Positions 20,346-32,264 are shown, counted from the stretch's first letter. The stretch: DNA of 64,000 bases from Anaeramoeba flamelloides (GCA_027625915.1 JANTQA010000010.1:1922001-1986000), one strand, 5' to 3'. Translations and numbers: made by a program. The notes: generated from the letters alone by a model not told the origin.

Positions 20346-21047
20346 TCACAAAAGAGAAAAAACTGGAAAAAAAGAAAAGGAAAAAGGAATGAATTGCAAA
20401 CCTAAAACAAGATTTTTTTTTTTAGTATCAAAATTAAAAAGTGAGGAAGCTGCGACTTCGACCTTTGGGTTGACCTTATGATAGAAATTAGCACCAATCG
20501 TTTTCGTCTTAAAATTATGGTTTAAGGACAATGTGGAGTTTTGGTGGTCAATTTCAGAGCAAAGGATTAATTCGGGTTTCTTCGAGGCCTTTGCCACAAG
20601 CTTTGCGCCAAGGTTTAAGGGACCCAATGCAAACGTTGAATTGAAATTAGCGTTTTTTTCGTGGAGTTGGTGATTGACACTGAAGGAAACAGCATCATAA
20701 ATGTATTTGGCGGAGATCGATCCTGTGTGGTTTGATTTTAAAGTTGCATTTGCATTAAAGCAGTCATAGATTTTAGGTGAATGTAACTCAAGAGTGATTG
20801 GGCTCCCGCTTTGGGCTTTCGTAACAATTACCCCGTAAGGCGAAGAGTATTTTGACGAAAAGAATGTTTGGAATGGGTAAGGGAAGGGCTCGGATTTGTC
20901 GACTTTAGATCCAAGGCTTACTTGATAAGGGCCAATTCCAGTGGTAAAGGTGTATTGTGTTGCTTCTGCATTACCTGTTGAAAGAATTTTACGTGCTTTT
21001 CCACCAAGTGTTGGGTAAAGTTTAGCTTGTCCTAAATAAGACAACAT
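20346..21047 (-). CDS. Mitochondrial voltage-dependent anion channel (VDAC, Porin_3)
   Basis: This is a beta-barrel pore of the mitochondrial outer membrane that passes ATP, ADP and other metabolites. The N-terminus KLYPTLGGKARKILSTGN corresponds to the conserved family start (Y-x2-LG-K-x-A-x-D-x-x-T-K-G). Residues 180-215 (TIGANFYHKVNPKVEVAAS) match the family strand with Y-x-K-V-x-x-K-x-E. The rest shows alternating beta-strand pattern with FNANATLKSNHTGSISAKY and LGPLNLGAKLVAKAS. Length is 233 residues against a usual 270-290. The last 13 residues (after LGLQF) look like intron or frame-shifted sequence, so the final strands are unplaced. The called ATG sits 5 codons before a good acceptor (TCTTATTTAG before GACAAGC), so the true first exon may lie upstream, between 21050 and 21600. 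GC content is higher than in most of the window. Divergent from the membrane protein gene at 21680. Confidence 0.8.
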   Translation of the reverse strand: MLSYLGQAKLYPTLGGKARKILSTGNAEATQYTFTTGIGPYQVSLGSKVDKSEPFPYPFQTFFSSKYSSPYGVIVTKAQSGSPITLELHSPKIYDCFNANATLKSNHTGSISAKYIYDAVSFSVNHQLHEKNANFNSTFALGPLNLGAKLVAKASKKPELILCSEIDHQNSTLSLNHNFKTKTIGANFYHKVNPKVEVAASSLFNFDTKKKNLVLGLQFIPFSFSFFPVFSLL

Positions 21048-21679
21048 TTTTAATACAAAAAGTAAAAGAAGGAGGACTAAAAGGAAAAAAATGAAAATAT
21101 CGATTATTTTGTTCTGATTTTAATGGAATGGAACTAACTTAAATGAATCAACACATTTACTACTACACTTCACTTTAAAAATTCTTCTTATGAAGTTTCC
21201 AAAACTAGTATTAACATAATAGAGCCCAACAATTTTAAACTTCAACAGGGTTTTTTACTTTTTTTTTTTTCAATTAATATTAGAGTTTTTCAAAGAAATG
21301 TGATTTGTACTTTTTGTTTATCTGTTGATACTTTAAAATGAGCTACTGTTGTGTATCGATTTTAGTTGACAAAAAAGTCTAAATGTAAAAAATTTAAAAC
21401 ACATCAAAAAATTAAAGGTAAAATTTTAACCCATTAAAATCTCAAACAATCACAAAAGATTTAAACAGAAATTATTTTCCAAAGTTTTGATTTCAATGAA
21501 TAAGAATTTTTTTAACTCTAAACACAAAAGAAAAAAGGCTGTGGAATAAATCTCTCTTCCAAAGATTTCCAAAAACGAATAATGAAATATTTATTTTTTG
21601 GTTTTTTTTCTTTTTGTGTAACAATACCTTTTTTTCCAAAAACAAAAAAGCATCTAAATTTTCAACAAGCAATTCACAA
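21048..21679. promoter_or_regulatory. Divergent intergenic region between VDAC and the membrane protein gene
   Basis: About 630 bp separate the two divergent starts. It presumably holds both promoters and perhaps the first VDAC exon. I see no clear TATA or other element I can name. Confidence 0.35.
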
Positions 21680-22984
21680 ATGATTGTCACCAGGACATTT
21701 ATCTTTTTCTTGATCTTAATTAGCATTGTTTTTTCCAATGAAAAGGAAGAAGTAAAAAACGAGGATCCATGGGTCAAAGAAGTGATTAATAGCATACCAA
21801 TGAATGAAAGGAATAAAAAAGTAATTGAAAGGGTTTATGGCTATTGCACGTCCTTAAAAATTATGCACACAAGCAAGGTTATAACGGAGAATGAATACTA
21901 CTCCTTATTACTGACACAGCAACTGAAAATTAGCAAATACCTAGGTGTTGAGACGCCCTCTGTTGAGTCACTCGAATCGTTGTTTGAACAAACAATCAAT
22001 AAAGAAGTCAATACCCAATTCCTTTGTTTGTTTTTGAACCGACTGAAGAAAATCAATTATAACTTTTTTTTTCTTTCCTTTTCCTTTTTGGTACCTTTCT
22101 TGGTTGTAATCTTTCTGAGGCCTTTTACAATCTCCATTAGATATTTAATCTTTTATTCCCTTTCAGTCACGATGATTTTTTTACCAAAAATGCTTTTGAA
22201 CAACGAACATTCTCTCAAGCATGCTGAGGAGCCAAAGCCCCAAGACAACCTTTTTGTTCAATCAACACTTGGTATTTGTGGCTCTTTAATTTTTACCTTC
22301 CTATGGATCTCTCGAATCCTATTGCAAGATCGAGAAAGCAAAAACACCAGGATCTTGGAATCAGCACCAATTAAACAGGTTACACTGCCCCCTTTATTGA
22401 TCAGCCTAGTGGCGACGATTTATTTAAATTCCTCCATTCTTGGGTTAACCACAATCTTGTTATTACTGTTTTGGATCATCTCAAGTAAATTAACCATCTT
22501 TGTGAAAAGGATTTTTGTTAACTTCGATTCTTCAATTGTAAGGGCAATAGTTGGATCATCATTTGTCTTGTTGGTGGCCTGCTTTTTGGATTCTAAGGAC
22601 TACTATATAGGCATACTTGCGCCCTTTAAAATTGGAATGATCGTAGCCAGCATTGCAATTTTAAATGTCGCTTTATTAGTCGGCGGATCATATTATTACT
22701 CTTCAATGAACTTTAAAATCTTTTGCAATTTGACCTTTATATTGCTTAATGTTATAATTTATCTCATCAGCAACGTTAGCGAGAAGAATTTAAAACTTTG
22801 GAACTACACCTCTTTAGTTTTTTTGTTGATCTGGTTCATTCAACATTATGTGGAAATTTTTTACAAGAAATATACTTCTTTAGGATCACTAATTTTTTCA
22901 ATCTTAATTTTCTTTGTTGCCCTTGTAATAAAATCAAATCCCCAGTTGGTGGTTTTTATTCCAAGTCAAAAAAATACTATTTAA
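21680..22984 (+). CDS. Multi-pass membrane protein with signal peptide, unrecognised
   Basis: The chosen ATG (21680) begins MIVTRTFIFFLILISIVFSN, a clean signal peptide. An in-frame ATG 22 codons earlier (21614) would bury it, so the later start is preferred. The protein is then 434 residues. After the signal comes a polar lumenal segment of about 100 residues (ERVYGYCTSLKIMHTSKV, ETPSVESLESLFEQ). About nine hydrophobic helices follow from residue 128 to the end, including SFLVPFLVVIFL, GICGSLIFTFLWIS, LGLTTILLLLFWIIS, MIVASIAILNVALLVGG and IFSILIFFVALVI. One longer loop with NNEHSLKHAEEPKPQDN lies between helices 2 and 3. Single exon. Codon use is richer in G and C than the flanks. It is likely in the ER, plasma membrane or endolysosome. 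No family motif is recognised. Confidence 0.75.
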   Translation: MIVTRTFIFFLILISIVFSNEKEEVKNEDPWVKEVINSIPMNERNKKVIERVYGYCTSLKIMHTSKVITENEYYSLLLTQQLKISKYLGVETPSVESLESLFEQTINKEVNTQFLCLFLNRLKKINYNFFFLSFSFLVPFLVVIFLRPFTISIRYLIFYSLSVTMIFLPKMLLNNEHSLKHAEEPKPQDNLFVQSTLGICGSLIFTFLWISRILLQDRESKNTRILESAPIKQVTLPPLLISLVATIYLNSSILGLTTILLLLFWIISSKLTIFVKRIFVNFDSSIVRAIVGSSFVLLVACFLDSKDYYIGILAPFKIGMIVASIAILNVALLVGGSYYYSSMNFKIFCNLTFILLNVIIYLISNVSEKNLKLWNYTSLVFLLIWFIQHYVEIFYKKYTSLGSLIFSILIFFVALVIKSNPQLVVFIPSQKNTI

Positions 22985-23780
22985 AAATTATTTACAAGTT
23001 TTCTTGTTTTTTTTTATTTTTGATTTTATATTTTTTTTTCTATTTTTATTTTGTTTCAATTGAAACAAAAAGTTGTTTGGCTAAAATAAAATCATGAGTA
23101 TATAAACTATTGCCCAATAAGTTTATCCCAGTAATAATTCGAGAAATTTTATTCCAAAATTTATTTATCAAAATGAAATTCATATCCCAAAAGATTTTCT
23201 AAGATTTAATTTTTAACAATATAATAAGTGTTTTGTTTCTGGAAGAAAAAAGATCTAAATAACAAAATAGATTACCTTAAAATTTCCAAAGACAAATTAA
23301 CTGAGATTTCTGAAGAATTGTGCTTTTGAGTTTATTTTTTAAATAAATTTTCTATTTTTTAATAAAGGGAAAATAAAATTAAGTATTTTTAAACTTAAAG
23401 AGGGTAAAAAAATTAACATGTTCAAATGGGTTTTTTAAAAAAAAAAAAAAAAAAAACGATCTAAGAATTGTTTTCAAGAACTTTCTGGGTAATTTCAAAA
23501 AAGAAAAATAGAGACGGGGAGATGGTGTTAAAATACATAGTCAGTTCCAATTGCGCTGGCAAAATTTTTTGATTTTCTACCAAATATACTAATAAATAAA
23601 AACAATTACAAAATTAATTAATGACCTACTGAGAATATAATTTATAAAATAATATTCTGAAGTGGATGAAATGGGAGTTTGTCTGATAGGTATCTTCTCC
23701 CGGATAAAATCTGGGTACCTAAGTCATATTATATTGCCAAAAATAAAAAAGCGTGTCATGGTAATATATATATATATATA
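22985..23780. other. AT-rich intergenic DNA
   Basis: No gene is supported. It ends in a (TA)n run (23763-23782) that forms the target of the next transposon copy. The small frame at 23662-23850 runs into that element and is not a gene. Confidence 0.5.
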
Positions 23781-23782
23781 TA

Positions 23783-24497
23783 AACTATTTTTCAGTCAAA
23801 GGGGCCCAGTTGCAATGTGTATAATACATGTGTTTAAAGGGTTTGTATAGATATTAGAAGAAAAATTTTATTTTGGAAATTTTCAAAATTAAAATCATTT
23901 TTTCACATTTTTACACATTTTTGTTTTTTTTTTTCGATTTTTTTTTTAAAAACTCATTCAGTTGGAAAAAAATTTTTTATTGCAAGATCAATATTCACTT
24001 GTTAAAAACGTGTTATTCTAATGTCAGTGAAACCATGTAAAGATTGTTGAGAAATCTATTGATTTCTATTGGAATTCAATTCGATTATTAAAAAAATTTG
24101 ATATTTGTTTAATAAATGTGAAAAATTTTCACTTCATTCTCGTTTCCTTTTTCAAATAGAGACAACAAATAGCAACAAACTTCGGTTTGGGGCTTAATTT
24201 CTAAAAGAAAAGTATGAAAAATGAAGTGAAAAATGTTTCATATTTATTATTCAAATACCAGTAAAAGTTCAAAACGAAAATCGTTGTTTTTCTCAATTGT
24301 GCCCTAAGAATTTGAGTTTTGAAATTTTTAAGAAAATATATTGATTAATTAGTTTTCTTTCAGACATATATCAACAATTCTTTGATGTGTATTATTCTGT
24401 TTATATCTTATTTGTTCTTCAAAGGTCAAATATATAAAATAATTGATATTTGAAAAAAATGTTTTTTTTTGGATTCCCCTTTGACTAAAACAGAGTT
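23783..24497. mobile_element. Non-autonomous TIR transposon, copy B (about 715 bp)
   Basis: This is the same element as 18172-18869 in the same orientation. It starts AACTATTTTTCAGTCAAAGG and ends ACTAAAACAGAGTT, with TA on both sides (23781-23782, 24498-24499). The left insertion point lies in a (TA)n microsatellite. The right TIR has a T-run replacing part of GGGCCCC. No coding frame is present. Confidence 0.85.
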
Positions 24498-25724
24498 TAT
24501 ATCTTGATAGATAAATATGTAGATACAAATGTAGATAATAGGCTGAATATTAATTAACGGGGTCAAGCCAGAACAAATAAATTTAAAAAAAAAAAGAACA
24601 ACTCAAAAAAACATCTTCTTAATAAAGAGTATATATAAAGTTAATTTTAACTGAGATAAAACAGAAAAATCAAAATAATAAATAAAAAATGTCAAAAATT
24701 GGAGTAAAAAAAACTGGAAAGGTTGAGGATGTTTTAATTCAGAAATATGTAGTTTTAGACATTGATATATATTTTTTTTCTGGAATTATTTGTCATGATT
24801 TAGCTTTAATTTGAAAATTAAATTAATTTATTAAGAGTCAGACTCTTATTTAGTATGAAAAATGGTTGGAAATTTAAATCCATCCAAAATTGGTTCTTTG
24901 TAATTTCTGTGATTAACAAAATATCAAAAAATAAAAGATAAAGATAGAATCCCATTTCATATAGTTTTAAAAAATGATAAACTTTATAATATTTTTAAAT
25001 ATTTAAATTGTTATTAATATTTTTTTTCGTCTAATCGCCTCTGGACTGTTTTGAAAATAAGAAAAGGGCGAATTTAATATTTAAAAGGTTAAATTTTTGT
25101 TTTGTAATTTACATCTAGTACAATTACCCATTTTTTCAATTATTTTCTCTATTTTGGCATTTAAAATCTAAATTTGAATGTCTGAAAGAGTCTTTATCAA
25201 AATTTTGATTTTTATTTTGATATAATTTCTGAATTCATCTATAAACTTATAATTTAATTTTTTAAATTTTCATTTTCATAAAAAAAGATGAAGAAAAATA
25301 TTTGTGTAAATGTTTGAGAATTTGAAATTGTTCTCTAAAATTTAAAGATATATATTTATCAAAATAAATATTGCAGAAAAAAATATTTTAGTTTCCTTTA
25401 TTCAACATCTTGGAGTAAATCTTTTTTTACAATTGAAATCCCTTTCTCAAATCCATTAGTTAAATCAAAGCACATAAATTATCAAAATATGAAAAGAGGA
25501 ATAAACAAAGTGAAAAAAATAAAGCATGAACTGAAATCTTAAAAAACAAAATTAAACAATTGCTGATTATACAACCATAAACAACAAAATTGCTGAGCAA
25601 GACAGAACTAAGGTATAAATGCTGTCTTTATAGAACCTCATTATTTTTCTTACAAGTGATTTGTCAGGTTTTTTTTTTTTTTACTTAAAATTTTAATTCT
25701 TCAAAAAAATAAAATGGTTTTTGG
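24498..25724. other. Intergenic DNA with one small ORF
   Basis: Mostly A/T runs. A 41-codon frame at 24689-24814 begins MSKIGVKKTGKVEDVLIQKY and then becomes hydrophobic. It could be the first exon of a lost gene, perhaps linked to the zinc-finger piece downstream, but nothing proves it. Confidence 0.3.
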
Positions 25725-25935
25725 ATAGAGGGCTCAGAAAAAAAAACCGGAAATAATGATTTTAAGTTTGAATTGGAGAAAGATCCACGCTCTGCTGACT
25801 GTAATGATTGTATGGGTAAATAGATATTAATCGGCAAAAACCCAAGACAATCTTGTTATAATTGTTGATAGTGTCAAAAAGAAAAACCAGAATCAATTGA
25901 TCATGAGATAAATATGATTTTTACATTTTCCCAAA
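25725..25935 (+). pseudogene. Decayed PARP-type zinc-finger fragment
   Basis: The frame reads FKFELEKDPRSADCNDCMGK, stop, ILIGKNPRQSCYNC, two stops, then CQKEKPESIDHE. The spacing E-x-x-K-x-x-R-S-x-x-C-x-x-C followed by an R/K-I-G-K block and further C/H resembles the PARP-type (zf-PARP) DNA-nick-binding finger, whose core is A-K-S-x-R-x-x-C-x-x-C ... L-R-I-G. At least three in-frame stops interrupt it and no catalytic PARP or ligase domain lies nearby. It looks like a fossil of a host gene. Other Cys-rich domains remain possible. Confidence 0.35.
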
Positions 25936-26748
25936 TTTTTTTAATCTATTTCATTTTCTGCAACTCCTATTTATGAAAAAAAAAATAGAATTTTGAAAAA
26001 GAAATTTTTTTATTTTCATTTTTATCATTATTCTGATTCGTCAACACGCTTGTAAGTGTTTAAAAAAGTTGATATTTTCTAATAATTTGTAAATTATGGA
26101 TAAAGTAATTTTGAAAATATGTTCCATCCTGTCATGAATGTTACTTTGATTAATTTGATTAAGAAAGACAACTCATTTCAGACATAAAAACTATTTTGCA
26201 ATTGATAAAGGATTAAAAAGATAATTTAGCTGACAACTTTTAAGTATACTTTATGAATGTTACCCTTAAATTAAAAAATCATTTTTAAACACCATTCATA
26301 TTCAGAATTCTGAAATAAACTTTCAAATTGAAACAACAAAATGACAACAAACTAAGAATACACAAATTTTCAAAGACTAAATTTTTACAATTTTTGTTTT
26401 TGATAAAGTTTTAAAACCTAATAAGTTTTCAAAAAGAATCTTGAATTGACAAAGTAGTGAAATACTCACAAACAACCCCTCTACCTCAAAAATTTATCAA
26501 AAAACAATTTGCACTTCCAAAAAATAAGAGTACAAAACAGTAAAAAAAAATGTACTTTTCAACACAAGAGCAAGTCTCAAATCGAACCATTTCAGTATAT
26601 CTATTTTAAATAAAAAAAAACAACTCCAAATTATCTAAGCAATTTCAAGAACTTGTATTAAATTCCAAACTTTCTAACATCTTAAAAGGGATTTAAAACA
26701 AGCATTTAAAAAAATCATTTTTTTCAAGGAATTCTCTATTCTTTTTAT
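25936..26748. other. Intergenic DNA upstream of eIF3i
   Basis: No gene is seen. The last part is T-rich and ends CTTTTTATTAG at 26751, a good acceptor 22 nt before the eIF3i ATG. Confidence 0.45.
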
Positions 26749-26773
26749 TAGATTTATTATAATTTCCCATCCA

Positions 26774-27044
26774 ATGACTGAAAGAATTAAAACCAAAAAA
26801 TTGCAAGAATACGAAAGATCTATCACTTATATTAAATTTAGAAAAGATGGTGAACGATTTTTTACTGCATCTTGGATTCCAAAAATTTTAGAATGGGATT
26901 TCGAAACAGGCCAAGTCCTTCAAGAATTTAATGATCGTGGTAGAATAAATGAATTTGATCTTACAAGTAATTGTTTCCTTTTAGTTTCTTTTCTTAAACA
27001 AATAAAAAGAAAAAATAAATGAAAACAAAAACAAAAACTCAAGC

Positions 27045-27083
<39 letters not shown>

Positions 27084-30000
27084 CAAAACAAAAAAAAAAA
27101 AAAAAAAATAAAAGATTTTTCGAATACGCAATATTTTCAATCCTTGTAATAATCCGAAATTATGAAAAAGAATAATTGAAAAATTGCACGCCATAATAAT
27201 AATTCTTAACTTCTTTTTCAATACTCTAAACGACTAATGTTCTAAATTCTATCCTTCTCAAAAACACAATAAAAAAAAATAAAAAAAGAAAACCACAAAT
27301 ATTTGATTACAGTTTCTGCTGTTCGAAATTGTACTCTTTGGAATACTTTCAAAGGCGAACAAGTTAACCAAATTAAATTCGATGACATTCCTATCAGCGT
27401 CAAATTTTCATATGGTGAAAAACTTTTTATGGTTGCAACACGTTCAATTCACCGAAAGGCTTCAAAAATTCACATCTTCAAATTTGATCCTACAATTGGT
27501 GTTTTACCTCAAGATTCACTTAAAGTTATTGAGGTACCTGAAAAAAAAAGACCAACTAGTGTAAGATGGGGAAACCTTAATAAAACAATTATTGGTGGAT
27601 GTGTTGATGGATATATCCGTGTTTGGAAAGTATCTGTAAGTGCAGGAACAATTTTTTCTTTTTTTACGATCTCTTTATTATTTTTTTGTTTTTGTTTTTT
27701 TTTTTAACATTAAAAAGTGAGTGTAAAAAATTTATATTGAATACGAGTCTAATAATTCAACAATTTAAAAAATGAGTAACCAAGATTTTCAAGAGACAAT
27801 TTTTTAATTGTTAAACATTTTTGAGAAATTCTACTTTTTATTTGGTTACATATTTTAAACAAGGAGGACTATTTTTCATAAAATCCATTTTTTCTGACTT
27901 TTCTATTTTAAATAAAAGGAAATAAATAAACTTTTAAAGGCGAAATAGTGGTTGAAGTCGAAAGAAAAGCATTTTTAAAATGTTTGATTCCTCACTTTTT
28001 TAAAAAGTTTTTCTTAAAAAAAAAAGTTTTCAAAAAGTACTCACTTATTTAAAAGACCTGTAAGTAAAAGTATTCAAAAAATCCTAACTTATTTAAAATA
28101 ACTGTAAGTAAAAATATTATATTTTTTTCATTGGAATTATTTTTTTAAATAATGAGACAAGTTTTCCGCAAATAACAGAGCAAATAAATCAAATAAACAT
28201 AATATTAACACCACTTTTAAATTTATTCAAAAGTTTTGTATTTCTATCAGAGACTTGATCTCATTTTATTCAAATAAGAATTGAAATTTACAGATACAGC
28301 CATTTTAAAAAAGCGAGGAACTAATAGTTTTAAAAAATATTACTCATAATTGCTTCAAAGAGTATATCAAACAGTTTGAAAAACACTTTGTAAAATTTTT
28401 TCCTCATTTTTTTAAAACATCTGTAATATTGGTATTTAAATAATAAATGGTGAAATTTTTTTACTTCCTTTCCCTTTCCCTTTCCCTTTTTTTTTTCCTT
28501 TTCCTTTTCCTTTTCCTTTTCCTTTTCCTTTTCCTTTTCCTTTTCCTTTTTCTTTTCCTTTTCCTTTTTCTTTTCCTTTTCCTTTTTCTTTTTCTTTTCC
28601 TTTTCCTTTTCCTTTTCCTTTTCCTTTTCCTTTTCCTTTTCCTTTTCCTTTTCCTTTTCCTTTTCCTTTTCCTTTTTCAAAAGATTGAATTTTCAAAGAA
28701 ATAGATTGTAATTTGTGTTCTTTATTTATTTGTTTGACCCTTTTTTATTTTAAATATTTGTAGAATATATCGAAACATTTTGTGTGAAAAAAGAATCCTA
28801 AATGAAACTTCAGAATTCAGAATTGTGAAAATAAAACCAGATGAAATTTTTTCCCATTTCAATTTCAAATACCAGTAGAATTTAAATCTTATCAAAAATA
28901 TATATTTTATTTTTTATGGAAAAATAAAGCAATTCTTAAAAAATTAAAAAAAAAAATGTTATTCACAAATTATCAAGTGAAAAAATTCAAATTTGAAAAC
29001 ATTTTAATTTACTACTGCTGACTTGTGAACCTATTTTATTTTTTTCATATTGGAATTTTTTATTGCATCCAAAAAAATTTGTTTTACAATAATAAAAAAT
29101 TAACGGGATTGTAACCAAGATCTATATTTTCATGAAATTAATCAATTGCTTTCTACTTAATTAAGCAATATATTTTTATATGAAAGAGTGAATTAAACGA
29201 AAAATATCTATAATAAAACAAAATTGTAAAAGGAAAAAATTCCAAAAAATAATTCCAACAATTTTTGGAAATTTTTCAAAAAAGTTTCTTAGTTTATTTT
29301 AGAATTTTTAAAATGAGAATTCAATGAATTCACAGTTTTTCTTATCTCAAAATCCAAGTTTTTATTTTCTTAAAATCAAAATTTTTATATCAAAGGTAAA
29401 AAATTGTATTTCTTTTTCATTCATTTTTTTTTTTAATGAAATTTTTTCCAAAGTTCTTTTATAAATTATTTTAAAATTGAATATTTCGTTGAGTTTTAGC
29501 AATAAGCAAGATTTTGTATTTCCATGAGAAAATTTATCGCAGGGAATTTATTAAAAGAAAATTGAAAAAAAATAATAATGTAAAAGTTTAGAAAATTCTC
29601 TTTTTATATTAATTTTATTCTTTTTTTTCTTATTGATCTTACCAAAATAAAGTAATTAATAATAAAGTTACCAATAATTTTTTATTACTTGGTATTTTTA
29701 GAGAGAGCCTTGTTTACAAAAAAGAATTTAATATCTTTTTTTTTTTTTTTTATTTTGAATATTTGAACTATTAGGTTAATATTCTGACCAAAGGTAATTT
29801 GTATTCTTCAATTTCTCAAAATAAATTTATTAAAATGAATAATACTTTAATGTTTTCCATTTTTAAATTGATCAGCCCTTACAAGATATATTCAGTAATA
29901 ATTCTAAAACACTTTTTAAATAAATTTGTTAATTTGTGAAATTTGCAATTCTTTAACAATAAAATAAAAAAAAATTTTCATTCTTTTATTGAAAAATTTT

Positions 30001-30880
30001 GAGAAAAGTCAAAAATAGTTTTTAGAATTTTTTTTTTTTTTTTTCTATCGAAATAAAACAACTTTTTTGTTTTTCAAAAGGTTTCATTAATTAAATTATT
30101 AATAAAAATTACAATGCAATTTAGACTAATAAGCCAAAATCGATTGTTTTGTTTTTTTTTTTTTACAAAGAACTTAAAGTTAATTGTAAGAAAATTTTGA
30201 TTGTAGATTTCTTTGTTTTACAAATTATTGATTTGAAATTTTTATAATATTTTATATACACATGATTTTTTTATTATTTTCATAGAATATAAATTTAAAT
30301 AATAAATTACACAAAATTATAATTTTTTTTTTTTCATAATATTCAACCTTTATATTCTTTTATTAATTCCTATTATTACTTTTTTTTTTTTTTTGATTTA
30401 ATTTTTTTTTTCTTCTATAACAATAAATTCTCATAGAATGGTGAATTAGTCAAAGAAAAATGCGTACACGAAGATATAATTACTTCAATTTCTTTTTCAG
30501 CTGATCACACCCATTTTATTACTGCCTCAGCTGATTGTACCGCCAAAATCATTGACGAAAAAACTTTAGATATTTTAAAAGTATATGAATCTGATCGATC
30601 ATTAAATACTGCAGAAATTTGTCCAAGAGGTAATTTGGTTGTTTGTGCTGGTGGTCAAAGATCTGAACAAGTAGCCCAATCCGCTGATGAGGGTAAATTC
30701 ACAATCCTTTATTTCGATAAAATCCAAGGAGAATTAATTGGATCAACACAAACACATTACTCTTCAGTACATTCAATTGCATTCCACCCAACAGAAAATT
30801 CTTTCATTTCTGGTTGTCATCAGGGTGATATTAGTATCCATTATTTAGATAATGAATTAATACAAAATTCATTATTATAG
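26774..30880 (+). CDS. EIF3I: Translation initiation factor eIF3 subunit I (TIF34), WD40 protein, three exons
   Basis: This is a seven-bladed beta-propeller subunit of eIF3, which links the b/g subunits to the 40S ribosome during start-site scanning. Exons are 26774-26966, 27313-27635 and 30437-30880; introns are 346 and 2801 nt with donors GTAATT and GTAAGT and acceptors TTACAG and TCATAG. The joined protein has 319 residues (about 325 in animals). Diagnostic pieces are LQEYERSITYIKFRKDGERF at the start (family: LxGHERxITxIKYNxEGDLLF), FITASADCTAKIIDEKTL, NLVVCAGGQRSEQVAQ (family: VVLGGGQEAMxVT) and SSVHSIAFHPTENSFISG then IHYLDNE near the end. Blade contacts such as GH and WD are weak, as usual for this subunit. 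The second donor was chosen as GTAAGT at 27636 because it keeps RVWKVSNGELV in frame. Intron 2 is unusually long for this window and holds a large microsatellite. Confidence 0.95.
28465..28678. repeat. (TTTTCC)n microsatellite in eIF3i intron 2
   Basis: About 35 units of TTTTCC or TTTTTC lie in one 210-bp run, preceded by TTTCCC units. Long frames on both strands (Lys/Glu, Lys/Gly and Leu/Phe dipeptides) come from the repeat and are not genes. The strand is purine/pyrimidine-asymmetric, so triplex formation is possible. Confidence 0.95.
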
Positions 30881-32070
30881 AGAATTAATAACGAATTAAT
30901 TATTACTGATCTCTCTCACATTTAAATATATATATATATATACTATCTATCATATTATTATATTTTAAATACTTTTTTTTTTTTTTTCTTTTTGAACAAG
31001 CTCTTCACAATAAAATAAAAAATCTCATTTTTATACATAAATTTTTTTTTTTTACTTTTTAGAAAGTTTTTATATTTTGGTTTTAAAAATATTTTTTCAT
31101 TTATAGATTTTCTTTATTTAATTTAATATTGCTCATACTACAGTATTACCAAGTGAGTCAATTGGCTGACTTTCATTATTTTGTTTTTTTTTTTTGTCGA
31201 GAAGGAAATTAAGATGTTATCATAACCCCAAATATAAGAAGAAGTTTATTGATATTTTGAGAATCAGATTAAATTCATCTTTTGATTTTTTTTTATTGAT
31301 TTAAAAATAATTCTAAAAATAAATACCATTTCACTTAAAGTGATTAACCAGAAATTCAAAATTCAATTTTTTTACCTAATCAACCAATATTTATTTGTTT
31401 AGAACTAAAAGAAAAATGAAACTTCAGATTGGAGTTGACCTTCAGAAAAGTAATATCTGAACAAACTTTAAATTATGGAAAAATTTTTATGCCCCTTTTT
31501 ATTTAAAAATCTTGTAAAAATTCACTCATTCTTTTTGAAATTAAAATTGTTAACAAGGTGATTTTTTAAAAGGGAAATCTATTCATTTAAAAAGAAATTA
31601 CATCTACCTCAATTTTTTCAATTGAATTTGGATTTTAAAACATTTTTTTTTTTTAAATTGGATTTCAAAAAAAAAAAAAAAAAAAAAAAAGAATTAGCAA
31701 AAAGATAAAAAAGAAATGAAAAATGAAAAATGTATAAGACAAATAAATAAATAATAATAATAATCAGTTTTAAAATCGAAGATTAATTTGAGGAAGAATA
31801 TTGAATAAAATTCATAAAAAAGTTATTTTTTTTTTTTTTAAATTTAATCCTTAAACATCCATAATATTTATTGCTTTTGATTAGACCCATAAACCACCAA
31901 TTTTATAAATTATATTTTTTCAATCTTTTCAATACGGAAAAAACTCAAATTTTGACTTTTTTTAATAAACAAGTAATTGTTCCTTTATTTTTTAAACATT
32001 TTTTCATCAAAAATTTTATAAAATTTACTTTAGAAAAGAGAAATATTTTTTTATAATAGAGATGGTTATA
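30881..32070. other. Intergenic DNA downstream of eIF3i
   Basis: It begins with an (AT)n run (30925-30943) in the eIF3i 3' flank. AATAAA-like signals are present but not informative in this base composition. Long A run at 31668-31690. No gene is supported. Confidence 0.5.
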
Positions 32071-32072
32071 TA

Positions 32073-32264
32073 AATTGACTTCCACTTTTAAAGTAAAAAA
32101 GTGAACTGAAATTAAAGCACAGAAAATTCTTAAAATTAAGGCACATTTATTGGTTTTTTTTTTACATAATTTATTTTACTTTATTCAAATTTGAACCTTA
32201 ATTTAGGATTTTTTTATACTTTAAATGGTTTTTAAATTTTGTGCCTTAAAATTGGAATTAACTA
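32073..32264. mobile_element. Fold-back MITE, TA-flanked, copy 2 of 4 (worn)
   Basis: Same family as 677-869. Landmarks ATTGACTTCCACTTTTAAAG, TTAAGGCACA and the mirrored TTTTGTGCCTTAAAATTGGA then ATTAACTA remain, but both ends have drifted. It is the most diverged of the four copies. Confidence 0.75.

Noticed and set aside
28330-28704. Three long overlapping frames of Lys/Glu, Lys/Gly and Leu/Phe dipeptides
   Set aside because: All are read-through of the (TTTTCC)n microsatellite inside eIF3i intron 2. A pure hexamer repeat is open in several frames.
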